Assembly (NCBI RefSeq): GCF_000308835.1
Contig: NZ_BAGN01000425.1
Coordinates: 1 to 64,000 of the forward strand
Length of the DNA stretch: 64,000 bases
Direction: 5' to 3'
DNA from: Nocardia vinacea NBRC 16497
Lineage (GTDB): Bacteria > Actinomycetota > Actinomycetes > Mycobacteriales > Mycobacteriaceae
The position numbers and the translations under genes were made by a program. Shown one piece after another: positions 26,713 to 35,353 of the stretch. The first letter of the stretch is position 1. The number at the start of each line of letters is the position of its first letter. Below the pieces are notes generated by a model. It worked only from the letters and a program-made list of their open reading frames with translations. It was not told the origin of the DNA and did not search any database.

Positions 26713-27909
26713 TCAGTCCTGCGGGTCGGCACGGTGGCGACCCGGTCTGGTGTTGGTTGCCTCTTGGCTCGCCTGCCTGGCGGCACCGCTGTGCACGAGT
26801 TCGTCGCCGCTGCCGATACCCCAATCCTGGAATACCGCGCGGGTGTCGGCGCCGATGGCCGGCGCGGTCGCGCCGAGTCGCGCCGGGGTGGCCGAAAACC
26901 GCGGTGCCGCAGCGGGTTGGACCACACCGTCTCGGGTGACAACACTGCCGCGTGCGGCCAGATGCGGATGGGCTGCCGCCTCGGTGAGGCCGAGGATAGG
27001 AGCGACGCAGGCGTCGGTCCCTTCGAACAACTGAGCCCATTCGTCGCGGGTGCGCTCGGCGAATCGTTCGGCCAACATAATTCGCAGCTTCGGCCAGGTC
27101 GATCGGTCGTGCTGTTGTTCCGGGTCGATGTCGAGGTCGAGCAGCTCGATCAGCTGCCGGTAGAACTTTGCCTCCAGCGCACCGACCGCCATGTGCCGAC
27201 CGTCTTTGGTCTCGTAGACGGAATAGAACGGCCAACCGCCGTCCAATTGATTGACCCCACGCTCGTCGGTCCACGCACCACGCGCGAGTTTGGCGAAGGT
27301 GCTCGCGAGCAGATGCGCGGTGCCGTCCACGATGGCCGCGTCGACTACCTGGCCGCGGCCGGTCCGCTCGACGGCGTACAGCGCGGCAAGCACCCCGATC
27401 ACCAGATAGCAACCGCCGCCTCCGAAATCGCCGACCAGATTGAGTGGGATCTGCGGTGGTCCGCCCGCGGACCCGATCGCACTCAGCGCCCCCGTGAGGG
27501 CGATATAACCGATATCGTGCCCGGCCGCGGCGGCCAGCGGGCCGTCCTGACCCCAACCGGTCATCCGGCCGTACACCAGCCGGGGGTTGCGAGCCAGGCA
27601 TTCGTGCGGCCCGATACCGAGACGTTCGGTGACGCCGGGACGAAATCCTTCGATCAATACGTCGGCACGCTCGATCAGGTCGAGCAGTGCGGCCGGACCC
27701 GACGGGTGCTTGAGATCGAGCACCACCGACCGCTTCCCGCGATCGGTCACATTGGTCGGGCCGCTCGCGTCCGGCTCATCGGCGCGTTCCGGCCGATCCA
27801 CCCGGACGACCTCGGCCCCGAGATCGGCGAGGAACATCCCGGCGAAGGGACCGGGGCCGATGCCGCCGAGCTCGACGACCCGGCAGCCCGCCAGCGGTCC
27901 GCCGGACAT
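26713..27909 (-). CDS. Alpha-methylacyl-CoA racemase
   Basis: 398 residues of the class III CoA-transferase fold. GIGPGPFAGMFLADLGAEVVRVDRP is the racemase-type N-terminus. AGHDIGYIALTG (H131/D132) and NLVGDFGGGG (D161) match the His and Asp acid/base residues known for mycobacterial MCR. It interconverts 2R- and 2S-methylacyl-CoA so that branched chains can enter beta-oxidation. The last ~35 residues, after GIGSGDELV, are a low-complexity tail. Its ATG overlaps the stop of the enoyl-CoA hydratase gene (ATGA). Confidence 0.92.
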   Translation of the reverse strand: MSGGPLAGCRVVELGGIGPGPFAGMFLADLGAEVVRVDRPERADEPDASGPTNVTDRGKRSVVLDLKHPSGPAALLDLIERADVLIEGFRPGVTERLGIGPHECLARNPRLVYGRMTGWGQDGPLAAAAGHDIGYIALTGALSAIGSAGGPPQIPLNLVGDFGGGGCYLVIGVLAALYAVERTGRGQVVDAAIVDGTAHLLASTFAKLARGAWTDERGVNQLDGGWPFYSVYETKDGRHMAVGALEAKFYRQLIELLDLDIDPEQQHDRSTWPKLRIMLAERFAERTRDEWAQLFEGTDACVAPILGLTEAAAHPHLAARGSVVTRDGVVQPAAAPRFSATPARLGATAPAIGADTRAVFQDWGIGSGDELVHSGAARQASQEATNTRPGRHRADPQD

Positions 27910-28673
27910 CAGCGACCTTTCCAGATCGGTGCCCTCTTTTCCGCAAAGGCGGTGGCACCTTCGACGGCGTCGGCGGAGGAGAACACCGGCTGTGCGATGT
28001 CGACCTGCTTGGCCCAGCCCTCCTCCAGGGTCCAGTCGGCACTGGAACGGGCGATCTCTTTGGTCGCCGCGACGGCCAAAGGTCCGTTCGCCGTAATCGT
28101 TTCGGCGAGCGCCAATGCGCCCTCGAGCGCGCCGCCGTCCTCGGTGAGCCGGTTGACCAGGCCGACCTCGGCCGCCCGCTCGGCGCTGATCGGATCACCG
28201 GTCAGCAGCAACTCCAATGCGATCGCGAACGGCACCCGCCGCGGCAGCAGCAGCGCGGCACCGCCACGCGCGACCAGCGACCGCTTCACCTCGGGCACCC
28301 CGACGCGCGCGGTGCGGGCCGCGACCACGAGATCGCAGGCCAGCAGCAGTTCGAAGCCGCCGGCGACGGCCCAACCCTCGACCGCGGCGATCAGCGGTTT
28401 GCGCGGCGGCGTCATCGTGATCCCGCACAGGCCGCGGCCCTCGATCGCGGGACTCTCACCGCGCAGCCACGCCTTCAAATCCATACCGGACGAGAATGTC
28501 CCCCCGGCGCCGGTGAGCACGCCCGCCCATAACTCGTCCGACTGGTCGAGCTCGTCGACCGCGGCGGCCACCCCGGCCGCGACGCCGGCATTGAGCGCGT
28601 TCTTCGCCGTCGGGCGATTGATCGTTATGACCTGGACCGCGCCACGGCGCTCCACAAGCACTTCGTCCGACAC
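27909..28673 (-). CDS. Enoyl-CoA hydratase/isomerase (crotonase family)
   Basis: 254 residues. Oxyanion-hole region TFSSGMDLKAW; GWAVAGGFELLLACD with Glu108; VGVPEVKRSL with Glu128. Both hydratase glutamates are in place, so water addition to a 2-enoyl-CoA is plausible. First gene of the minus-strand operon; the promoter region is shared with the divergent dehydrogenase operon and carries two GTATAC motifs. Confidence 0.92.
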   Translation of the reverse strand: MSDEVLVERRGAVQVITINRPTAKNALNAGVAAGVAAAVDELDQSDELWAGVLTGAGGTFSSGMDLKAWLRGESPAIEGRGLCGITMTPPRKPLIAAVEGWAVAGGFELLLACDLVVAARTARVGVPEVKRSLVARGGAALLLPRRVPFAIALELLLTGDPISAERAAEVGLVNRLTEDGGALEGALALAETITANGPLAVAATKEIARSSADWTLEEGWAKQVDIAQPVFSSADAVEGATAFAEKRAPIWKGR

Positions 28674-28730
28674 ATCTTCTCCTTCGCACTGGCCGTCGAT
28701 CGGCGCCGCTCTCGGGCCGTTCGATTCAGA

Positions 28731-28746
28731 ACAGTATACTTAATTT
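28731..28746. promoter_or_regulatory. ACAGTATACTTAATTT motif (site A3a)
   Basis: AGTATACT core in the divergent spacer between the enoyl-CoA hydratase and acyl-CoA dehydrogenase operons, ~58 bp from the hydratase start. Belongs to the A motif family. Confidence 0.5.
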
Positions 28747-28766
28747 GGCTAATTTTCCGAATGAAT

Positions 28767-28779
28767 GCGTATACTGAAT
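28767..28779. promoter_or_regulatory. GCGTATACTGAAT motif (site A3b)
   Basis: Second GTATAC in the same spacer, 36 bp from the first. The inter-site distance is about three and a half helical turns, so two repressor dimers or one per promoter could bind. 58-70 bp before the dehydrogenase start. Confidence 0.45.
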
Positions 28780-28836
28780 TCGTCGCGGCGGCCCTTGGCG
28801 GCTATGGCGACGCGCTCGCTACGAGGAGGTAACCGG

Positions 28837-29985
28837 ATGCGCCGGACGCTGTTCACCCAGGACCATGAGGACTTCCGTCTTCTGGTCCGCGACTACCTCG
28901 CCCGCGAGGTGGTCCCGGAGTACGAGCAGTGGCGCGACGCGGGCCTGGTGCCCCGTGAACTGTTCACCTCGCTGGGCAAACTCGGCATCATCGGCACCGC
29001 CATTGCGGAGGAATACGGCGGCGGGGGTCAGGACGACTACCGCTACAACGTGGTGCTCCAGGAGGAGTGCGCGCGGGCGGGCGTGACGCTCGGTGGCCTG
29101 CGCACCCACCTCGACATCGTCGTCCCGTACTTCCTGGGCTTGGCCGACGACGCCCAGCGGTCCCGCTGGTTCCCCGGACTGGCCTCGGGGGAGCTCTACA
29201 CCGCGATCGCCATGAGCGAACCGGGTACCGGTTCGGATCTGGCGGGTGTCGCGACCAAGGCGGTTCGCGACGGCGACCACTACGTACTCAACGGAGCCAA
29301 GACCTTCATCACCGGTGGCTACCACGCCGACCTGGTCATCGTCGTCGCACGGACCAGCACCGATCCGGACAATCGCCGCGCAGGCCTTTCCCTGCTGGTG
29401 GTGCAGAAGGGTATGCCGGGCTTCACCGTCGGACGCAAACTCGACAAACTCGGTCTCACCGTGCAGGACACCGTCGAGCTGTCCTTCGCCGATGTGCGCG
29501 TCCCCGTCGCCAATCTGCTCGGCGCGGAAGGTGAGGCATTCTCCTACCTCGGCCGCAATCTGGCGCAGGAGCGGCTGGCCATCTCGGTCGGCGCGGTCGC
29601 GCAGGCCAGGGCCGCGCTCGAGATGACCATCACCTACGTCCGGGACCGGACCGTATTCGGTAAACCGGTCGCGCACTTCCAGAACACCAAATTCGAACTC
29701 GCGGCCATCGCCGCCGAGGTCGAGGCCGCCCAGACCATGCTCGACGCGGCCATCACGGCATTGGTCGCCGGCGAGTTGAGTCCCGTCGACGCGGCCAAGA
29801 CCAAGCTGTTCTGCACCGAGATGCAGGGCCGTGTGGTCGACCGCTGCCTGCAATTGCACGGCGGCTACGGCTACATCCTCGAATCTCCGATCGCCCGGCT
29901 CTACGCCGACGCGCGGGTGAGCCGCATCTACGGCGGCACCAGCGAGGTCATGAAGACCATCATCAGTAAATCCCTTGGCTTATAA
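28837..29985 (+). CDS. Acyl-CoA dehydrogenase (long-chain/isovaleryl type)
   Basis: 382 residues. MSEPGTGSDLAG and VLNGAKTFITGG are the FAD/substrate motifs. The C-terminal region reads SRIYGGTSEVMKTI, with Gly in place of the medium-chain catalytic Glu. NLAQERLAIS places Glu245 where long-chain and isovaleryl-type enzymes keep their base, so the enzyme should be active on longer or branched acyl-CoA. GAGGAGG precedes ATG 28837; the upstream frame (from 28765) crosses the promoter motif. First gene of the plus-strand operon. Confidence 0.94.
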   Translation: MRRTLFTQDHEDFRLLVRDYLAREVVPEYEQWRDAGLVPRELFTSLGKLGIIGTAIAEEYGGGGQDDYRYNVVLQEECARAGVTLGGLRTHLDIVVPYFLGLADDAQRSRWFPGLASGELYTAIAMSEPGTGSDLAGVATKAVRDGDHYVLNGAKTFITGGYHADLVIVVARTSTDPDNRRAGLSLLVVQKGMPGFTVGRKLDKLGLTVQDTVELSFADVRVPVANLLGAEGEAFSYLGRNLAQERLAISVGAVAQARAALEMTITYVRDRTVFGKPVAHFQNTKFELAAIAAEVEAAQTMLDAAITALVAGELSPVDAAKTKLFCTEMQGRVVDRCLQLHGGYGYILESPIARLYADARVSRIYGGTSEVMKTIISKSLGL

Positions 29986-29995
29986 GGAGTTTGGT

Positions 29996-30763
29996 ATGCA
30001 CATCGACGGTTCCTCGGCACTGGTCACCGGCGGCGCCTCCGGGCTCGGTCTGGCCACCGCGCGTCGGATCATCGACCGTGGCGGGCGCGTCGTCCTCGCC
30101 GACATCTCCGAGGAGCAGGGCGCCAAGGCCGTCGCCGAACTCGGCGACGCGGCACAGTTCGTTCGCGCGGACGTGACCGACGAGGCCGAGATCTCCGCCG
30201 CCCTCGATGCCGCCGAAAAGAGCGGTCCGTTGCGTTTCGTCGTGCACTGCGCCGGCCGCGGCGGCGACCGGGTCCGGATCATCGACCGCGACCGCACCCC
30301 TGGTGACTTGGCGACCTTCGCCGAGGTCGTGCGGATCAATCTGATCGGCACCTACAACGTGCTGCGCCTGGCCGCCGCCCGCATGGCGGCGAACGAAATC
30401 GTCGACGGCGACCGCGGTTCCATCGTTCTCACCGCATCGGTCGCCGCATTCGACGGCCAGATCGGGCAGACCTCCTACACCGCCTCCAAGGCGGGCGTGC
30501 ACGGTATCACCTTGGTCGGGGCCCGGGATCTGGCCAGCTGGCAGATTCGGGTGAACACCATCGCGCCGGGCATTATGGACACCCCGATGCTCGCCCGGCT
30601 GCGCCAGGACATCCGCGAAAGCCTGGCCGCCACCGTGCCGCATCCCAAGCGTCTCGGTGAGGGCGACGACTACGCCCGTCTCGCCGTCGAGATGCTGGAG
30701 AACCCCTACCTCAACGGCCAGACCATCCGGCTCGACGGCGCCATCCGCATGGCCCCGCGCTGA
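29996..30763 (+). CDS. SDR, type II 3-hydroxyacyl-CoA dehydrogenase-like
   Basis: 255 residues. TGGASGLG (11-18), ADIS after the second strand (NAD preference), Ser148, Tyr161 and Lys165 (SYTASK), and IAPGIMDTPML, FLxxPYLNGQTIRLDG near the end. The pattern is that of HSD17B10/type II HADH, which oxidises 3-hydroxy(-2-methyl)acyl-CoA. AAGGAG is 6 bp before ATG 29996. It lies 10 bp after the dehydrogenase gene, matching the next beta-oxidation step. Confidence 0.93.
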   Translation: MHIDGSSALVTGGASGLGLATARRIIDRGGRVVLADISEEQGAKAVAELGDAAQFVRADVTDEAEISAALDAAEKSGPLRFVVHCAGRGGDRVRIIDRDRTPGDLATFAEVVRINLIGTYNVLRLAAARMAANEIVDGDRGSIVLTASVAAFDGQIGQTSYTASKAGVHGITLVGARDLASWQIRVNTIAPGIMDTPMLARLRQDIRESLAATVPHPKRLGEGDDYARLAVEMLENPYLNGQTIRLDGAIRMAPR

Positions 30764-30796
30764 CCGCCGCATCGATCGCAACCATGGAGGAGCCAG

Positions 30797-32014
30797 GTGA
30801 CTCTCACGTTCACCGAGGAGCAGGTCGAGACCGATGAGGAGTTCCGTGCACGCCTGCGGGCGTTCCTGACCGACCATCATCCCGGCCGTCGGCCCAAGGA
30901 TCCGGCCGCGCGGCCGGCCTGGCAGAAGGCGTGGCTGGCAACGCTTTTCGACGCCGGATACGCCGGTCCGAGCTGGCCGCGGGAATACGGTGGGATGGGC
31001 CTGAGCTTCGGCCGTCAGGTGATCTATCAGGAGGAGTACGCGCGGGCCCGGGTCCCGGGTCCGCTGGGGACCGGGCTCGGCATCGCCGCACCGACGATCA
31101 TCAAATACGGCACGGCCGAGCAGAAGCAGCGCTTCCTGGCTCCGATGTTGCGCGGCGACATGGTTTGGGCGCAGGGCTATTCCGAGCCGGGCGCCGGATC
31201 GGATCTGCCCGCGCTGCGCACCTCGGCGCGGCTCGAGGGCGGCGGCCCCGATGATCCCGACGCGGCATATGTGGTCAACGGGCAGAAGGTGTGGAACAGC
31301 GCGGCCGATATCGCCGACATCATCTTCACCCTGGTCCGCACCGGTCCGCCGGGCTCGCGGCAGGAGGGGATCAGCTATCTGCTGATCGATGCGCATGCGC
31401 CCGGCGTGAGTGTGCGGCCGCTGCGAGACCTGACCGGAGACGCGCATTTCTGCGAGATCTTCTTCAGTGATGTGCGGGTGCCGGTCGCCAACCGGATCGG
31501 CACGGAGAACGGCGGGTGGCCGCTGGTGCGCACCAGCCTGGGCCATGAGCGCGCGGCCGGGGCGATGAACCAGGCGGCGATGTATCGCCGGGTACTCGAC
31601 GAGCTGATCGAGCTGGCGCACGAGCGCGGGGCGACCGCGGACCCCCTGGTGCGTGATCGATTGGCGGACTTCGAGATCCGGGTATCGATCATGCGGCTGA
31701 CGGGCATGCGCACGATCGCCGACATCATGGCCAAGGGGGAGCCCGGGCCCGCGTCGTCCACATCGCGGTTGTTCATCGTGACCTTCGAACAGGACCTGCA
31801 CGAATTCGCCGTCGATATGCTCGGCGCCTACGGTGTGCTCGGTCGGCGCGATCCGCACGCCGTGCAGCGTGGCCGCTGGGTGTGGGGCTTTCTGCGCACC
31901 CGGGCCTCGACGATCGGTGCGGGAACCGCGGAGATCCAACGCAATACCATCGCCGAACAGGTGCTCGGCCTGCCACGCGATCCGGCGATGCCGTCGGTTG
32001 GGCGGACCCGATGA
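30797..32014 (+). CDS. Acyl-CoA dehydrogenase (FadE type)
   Basis: 405 residues. YSEPGAGSDLPALR, VVNGQKVWNSA, TSLGHERAAGA, and C-terminal ASTIGAGTAEIQRNTIAEQVLGLPR. This is the larger FadE type found in steroid and terpenoid gene sets. GTG 30797 follows GGAGG. Its stop overlaps the next gene (ATGA). Two dehydrogenases in one operon suggest two desaturation steps or a heteromeric enzyme. Confidence 0.92.
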   Translation: MTLTFTEEQVETDEEFRARLRAFLTDHHPGRRPKDPAARPAWQKAWLATLFDAGYAGPSWPREYGGMGLSFGRQVIYQEEYARARVPGPLGTGLGIAAPTIIKYGTAEQKQRFLAPMLRGDMVWAQGYSEPGAGSDLPALRTSARLEGGGPDDPDAAYVVNGQKVWNSAADIADIIFTLVRTGPPGSRQEGISYLLIDAHAPGVSVRPLRDLTGDAHFCEIFFSDVRVPVANRIGTENGGWPLVRTSLGHERAAGAMNQAAMYRRVLDELIELAHERGATADPLVRDRLADFEIRVSIMRLTGMRTIADIMAKGEPGPASSTSRLFIVTFEQDLHEFAVDMLGAYGVLGRRDPHAVQRGRWVWGFLRTRASTIGAGTAEIQRNTIAEQVLGLPRDPAMPSVGRTR

Positions 32015-32991
32015 GGGCGGCGCGCTGCACCGAATACGGTGCGCCCGGCGGACTCTCGGTCGTCGAGCTCGACGATCCCCAGCCCGGTCCCGGCGAAGTC
32101 TTGATCCGGGTGCATGCCGCCGCGGTCAACTACCCGGATGTGCTGGTCATCGCGAACAAATATCAGGTATCGGCACCGCTGCCTTTCACACCCGGCAGTG
32201 AATTCGCCGGTGTCATAACGGCTTTGGGGCCAGGTGTGACGGGTCCGCCGGTGGGTTCGCCGGTGGCCGGAGCCGCGTTCACCGGTGCGTTCGCCGAACA
32301 GATCGTGGTGCCCGCCGCGGGTTTGCGCCCGATTCCGGACGGTCTCGATATGGTCCACGCCGCCGCATTCCACGTCACCTACGCCACCGCTTACCACTCG
32401 CTGGTCACCATCGGCGAGGGAAAAGCGGGGGAGTGGGCGGTCGTGCTCGGCGCCGCGGGCGGGGTCGGCTCGGCCACGGTCGATGTCGGCACCCGGCTGG
32501 GGTTGCATATCGTCGCGGCCGCGTCGAGCGAGGATCGGCTCGTGGTCGCGCGCAAACTCGGTGCCGAGGCCGGAATCGATTATGTCCGTGAGGATCTGAA
32601 GAAGCGGTTGCGCGAAGTGACCGGCGGCGAAGGTGTCCATCTGGTGATCGATCCGGTCGGCGGTGACTACTCGGAGGCCGCCCTGCGCGGACTGCGGCGC
32701 GGTGGCCGGTTCGTCACGGTCGGTTACGCCGACGGGAAGATTCCCAGCATTCCGCTGAATCTCGTACTGCTCAAAGAAGCGACCGTGCGGGGTTTCGAGA
32801 TTCGGATGTTGCGGCAGTACGCCAAAGATGCTGTGGCAGAGGGTGATCGCGCGCTCGCCGCGATGGTGCGCGACGGGATGCGTCCACTCGTCTCCCACGT
32901 CCATCCACTCACCGATATCGCCACCGCGTTGACCGACGTGGCCGAACGCCGCACCACCGGAAAGATCGTGCTCGATATGACCGCTGGCTGA
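32011..32991 (+). CDS. Zn-independent medium-chain oxidoreductase (quinone oxidoreductase type)
   Basis: 326 residues of the MDR superfamily. GroES-like N-terminal domain (VNYPDVLVIANKYQ, FTPGSEFAG) and Rossmann motif GAAGGVGSATVDVG. The structural and catalytic zinc ligands of alcohol dehydrogenases are absent, as in NADPH:quinone oxidoreductases and 2-enoyl reductases. It probably reduces an enoyl or quinone-like intermediate. ATG 32011 overlaps the dehydrogenase stop. A strong hairpin ends the operon. Confidence 0.9.
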   Translation: MRAARCTEYGAPGGLSVVELDDPQPGPGEVLIRVHAAAVNYPDVLVIANKYQVSAPLPFTPGSEFAGVITALGPGVTGPPVGSPVAGAAFTGAFAEQIVVPAAGLRPIPDGLDMVHAAAFHVTYATAYHSLVTIGEGKAGEWAVVLGAAGGVGSATVDVGTRLGLHIVAAASSEDRLVVARKLGAEAGIDYVREDLKKRLREVTGGEGVHLVIDPVGGDYSEAALRGLRRGGRFVTVGYADGKIPSIPLNLVLLKEATVRGFEIRMLRQYAKDAVAEGDRALAAMVRDGMRPLVSHVHPLTDIATALTDVAERRTTGKIVLDMTAG

Positions 32992-33001
32992 ACTGCATCG
33001 C

Positions 33002-33033
33002 ACAGGGGGTGGCACCACCGTGCCACCCCCTGT
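33002..33033. terminator. Strong bidirectional terminator hairpin
   Basis: ACAGGGGGTGGCA (33002-33014) pairs perfectly over 13 bp with TGCCACCCCCTGT (33021-33033), 6-base loop, between convergent operons. Confidence 0.8.
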
Positions 33034-33041
33034 CGAAGCGG

Positions 33042-33875
33042 TCACGCCGTGCGGGCGTCGGCGCGGGTTTCCACGATGTCGGCCAGAGCATTCATCGCAT
33101 GACCCGCGACGATGCCGCCGTCGACCGGCAATACCGTGCCGGTGATATAGCCGGACCGATCACCGGCGAGGAAGACGGTGGCCTCGGCGATATCGGTGGC
33201 CGAGCCGTCCCGTCGCAGCGGCCGGATGGTCTTGATGGCCTCGCGCAACTGCTGGGTCATATCCTCGCCGCCGACGAGATGGGCGAGTGTGCTGCCCATG
33301 ATCGGGGTCGGAATCGCCCCCGGCGCAATGCAATTCACCCTGATTCCATAACCGGCGAGGTCGATGGCGGCGCATTTGGTGAAGTGGATGACTCCGGCCT
33401 TCGCCGCGCGATAGGTCGCCTCGCCCGCGCCCGCTCGGATGCCGCCGATGGAGGTGGTATTGATGATCGAGCCGCCGCCGTTGGCGGCCATATGCCGGGC
33501 CGCGTGCTGGGTGCCGAGCATGACGCCGAGCAGGTCGACCGCCATCACACGGTGGAATTCGTCGAGCGGATCGTCGAGGAAGTGCGGGTACATAGCAGTC
33601 GGAACGCCCGCGTTGTTCAGCATGATGTGCAGTCCGCCGAATTGCGCCACGGTGTCGGCGATCAGCTCTTCGAGCTGCGCGGAATCCGCGACGTCGGTCT
33701 GCTTGAACAGCACCTCCGGCCCGTACTCTGCGGCCACGGCGGCACCCTGTTCGGAGTTGATATCGGCGATGACGACGCGGGCGCCCTCTTCGACGAATTT
33801 GTCGACGGTCGTGCGCCCGATTCCCGATGCGCCGCCGGTGACGATGGCAACCTTGCCGGTGAGTTCATTTGTCAT
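33042..33875 (-). CDS. SDR family oxidoreductase
   Basis: 277 residues. TGGASGIG near residue 13, ADIN (NAD-type), NNAG, active site ATYRAAKAG, and VLPVDGGIVAG at the C-terminus. GAAAGGC precedes ATG 33875. It is the last gene of the operon reductase-ferredoxin-P450-SDR, 22 bp after the P450, so it probably oxidises the alcohol the P450 makes (inference). Confidence 0.92.
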   Translation of the reverse strand: MTNELTGKVAIVTGGASGIGRTTVDKFVEEGARVVIADINSEQGAAVAAEYGPEVLFKQTDVADSAQLEELIADTVAQFGGLHIMLNNAGVPTAMYPHFLDDPLDEFHRVMAVDLLGVMLGTQHAARHMAANGGGSIINTTSIGGIRAGAGEATYRAAKAGVIHFTKCAAIDLAGYGIRVNCIAPGAIPTPIMGSTLAHLVGGEDMTQQLREAIKTIRPLRRDGSATDIAEATVFLAGDRSGYITGTVLPVDGGIVAGHAMNALADIVETRADARTA

Positions 33876-33897
33876 GGTGATCAATGCCTTTCGTGCG

Positions 33898-35121
33898 CTA
33901 CCAGGTGACCGGTAGTGCGTGGACGCCGTGGGCGAAGTGGTCTTCTTTGAATTCGATGTCGTCGAAGGTGGCGGCCAGTCGCAGGGTGGGGATGCGGCGG
34001 TAGAGCGTGCCGTAGACGACCTGCAGTTCCACCCGGGCCAACTGCTGCCCGACGCACTGGTGGATGCCGAACCCGAAGGCGTGATGTTGGCGCGCCTGTC
34101 GGTGCAGGTCGAGCGATTCGGGTTCGGGGAAGACATCCGGATCCCAATTGGCTACCGGCAGCGGCACGACGATGCCGTCGCCTGCGCGGATGACCTCGCC
34201 GCCGACTTCGATGTCTGCCACCGCGATTCGACGCAAACCGTGCTGGGCGATGGACAGATAGCGCAGCATCTCCTCGACGCCGCCCGCGATGACCTTCGGA
34301 TCGTCGCTGTCGCGGAATACCGCCAGCTGCTCCGGATTCTGCAGCAGCGCCAGGGTGCCGAGGGCGATCATATTCGCGCTGGTGTCGTGTCCGGCGATGA
34401 GCAGTACGACGCCCATCTGCGCGGCCTCGTGCACGGTGACCTCCCCGGCCGCGACCCGCTCGGCGAGCTCGGAGATCCAGCCTTCGCCGGGGGAATCCAT
34501 GCGTGCGGTGATGAGCGCGGCGAGGTATTCCAAAATTTCCGTCGCCGAGCGCGCATTCTCTTCCGGCGTGGCATTGCGGTCGACGGCGACGCCCGCGTGC
34601 CGGTGGAAGAACTCCTTGTCTTCATAAGGGACGCCGAGCAATTCGCAGATCATCAGCGACGGCAGGGGCAGCGCGAGCGCGGTGACCAGATCGGTCGGGT
34701 TCGGGCCCGCCAACATATCGTCGATCAGATCATCGGTGATCTGCTGGATCGCCGGACGCAGCGCCTCGACCCGTTTGACGGTGAACGGGAAGGTCATCAG
34801 CCTGCGGAACCGGCTGTGTTCCGGGGCGTCGGAATTGAAGATGGTCAGCGGGCGATGGTCGACGGTTTCGGCCATGCCCTGGTTCTGATGGGGGAAGCCG
34901 GGACGACGCTCGTCGGCGCTGAACCGCGGGTCGGACAGGACCACCCGCTGTTCGGCGTGGCCGGTGACGAACCAGTGTGTGCTCCCGTCCCAGATCCGCA
35001 CCCGGGACAGCGGTTTCGCGGCCTGCAGTTCGCGCTGCCGCTGTGGCGGCCCGAACGGGCAGCCAGCGGTCCGCGCCATCGGGAATTCGGGCAGGTCCGC
35101 GGCAATTATGGACTCGGACAT
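33898..35121 (-). CDS. Cytochrome P450, cassette 1
   Basis: 407 residues. I-helix AGHDTS (243-248), ExxR E284-R287, haem site FGFGIHQCVG with axial Cys356. N-terminal TAGCPFGPP and the overall sequence resemble the CYP105-like class. It is a close paralogue of the P450 at 52146-53363 (shared LAGPNPTDLV, LPLPSLMICELLGVPYED, TLYRRIPTLRL). It sits directly after its ferredoxin and reductase genes, giving a complete three-component monooxygenase. Confidence 0.96.
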   Translation of the reverse strand: MSESIIAADLPEFPMARTAGCPFGPPQRQRELQAAKPLSRVRIWDGSTHWFVTGHAEQRVVLSDPRFSADERRPGFPHQNQGMAETVDHRPLTIFNSDAPEHSRFRRLMTFPFTVKRVEALRPAIQQITDDLIDDMLAGPNPTDLVTALALPLPSLMICELLGVPYEDKEFFHRHAGVAVDRNATPEENARSATEILEYLAALITARMDSPGEGWISELAERVAAGEVTVHEAAQMGVVLLIAGHDTSANMIALGTLALLQNPEQLAVFRDSDDPKVIAGGVEEMLRYLSIAQHGLRRIAVADIEVGGEVIRAGDGIVVPLPVANWDPDVFPEPESLDLHRQARQHHAFGFGIHQCVGQQLARVELQVVYGTLYRRIPTLRLAATFDDIEFKEDHFAHGVHALPVTW

Positions 35122-35142
35122 GGGTTTTCCTTTCGCGGACGG

Positions 35143-35337
35143 CTATTCCTGGATGGTGATGACGAGTGCCGGGCAGACCGCGGCGGCCTCCCGGACGTCG
35201 GCGGCCTGGTCATCGGGCGGGTTCGCGTCGAGCAGGATGACGATCCCGTCCTCGTCGCGCTGGTCGAAGACATCGGGGGCGACGGCTACGCACTGCCCGC
35301 AGGCGACGCACTTGTCTTCGTCGATGGTGACTTTCAT
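35143..35337 (-). CDS. Ferredoxin, cassette 1 (four-Cys variant)
   Basis: 64 residues, MKVTIDEDKCVACGQC start. Cysteines at 10, 13 and 16 plus the later CP give four ligands, whereas P450 ferredoxins usually lack the second one and hold a [3Fe-4S] cluster. It could therefore bind a [4Fe-4S] cluster. It passes electrons from the reductase to the P450 21 bp downstream. It is nearly the same as the ferredoxin at 51926-52120, which has Ala at position 13. Confidence 0.93.
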   Translation of the reverse strand: MKVTIDEDKCVACGQCVAVAPDVFDQRDEDGIVILLDANPPDDQAADVREAAAVCPALVITIQE

Positions 35338-35353
35338 GGGATGCTCCTCGCTG

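Noticed and set aside
28819..29859. A 346-codon open frame antisense to the acyl-CoA dehydrogenase
   Set aside because: High-GC codon structure leaves open frames on the opposite strand; no motif and no start site.
29963..31939. A 658-codon open frame antisense to SDR and FadE genes
   Set aside because: Covers two genes with clear catalytic motifs on the plus strand; no recognisable domain in the antisense translation.
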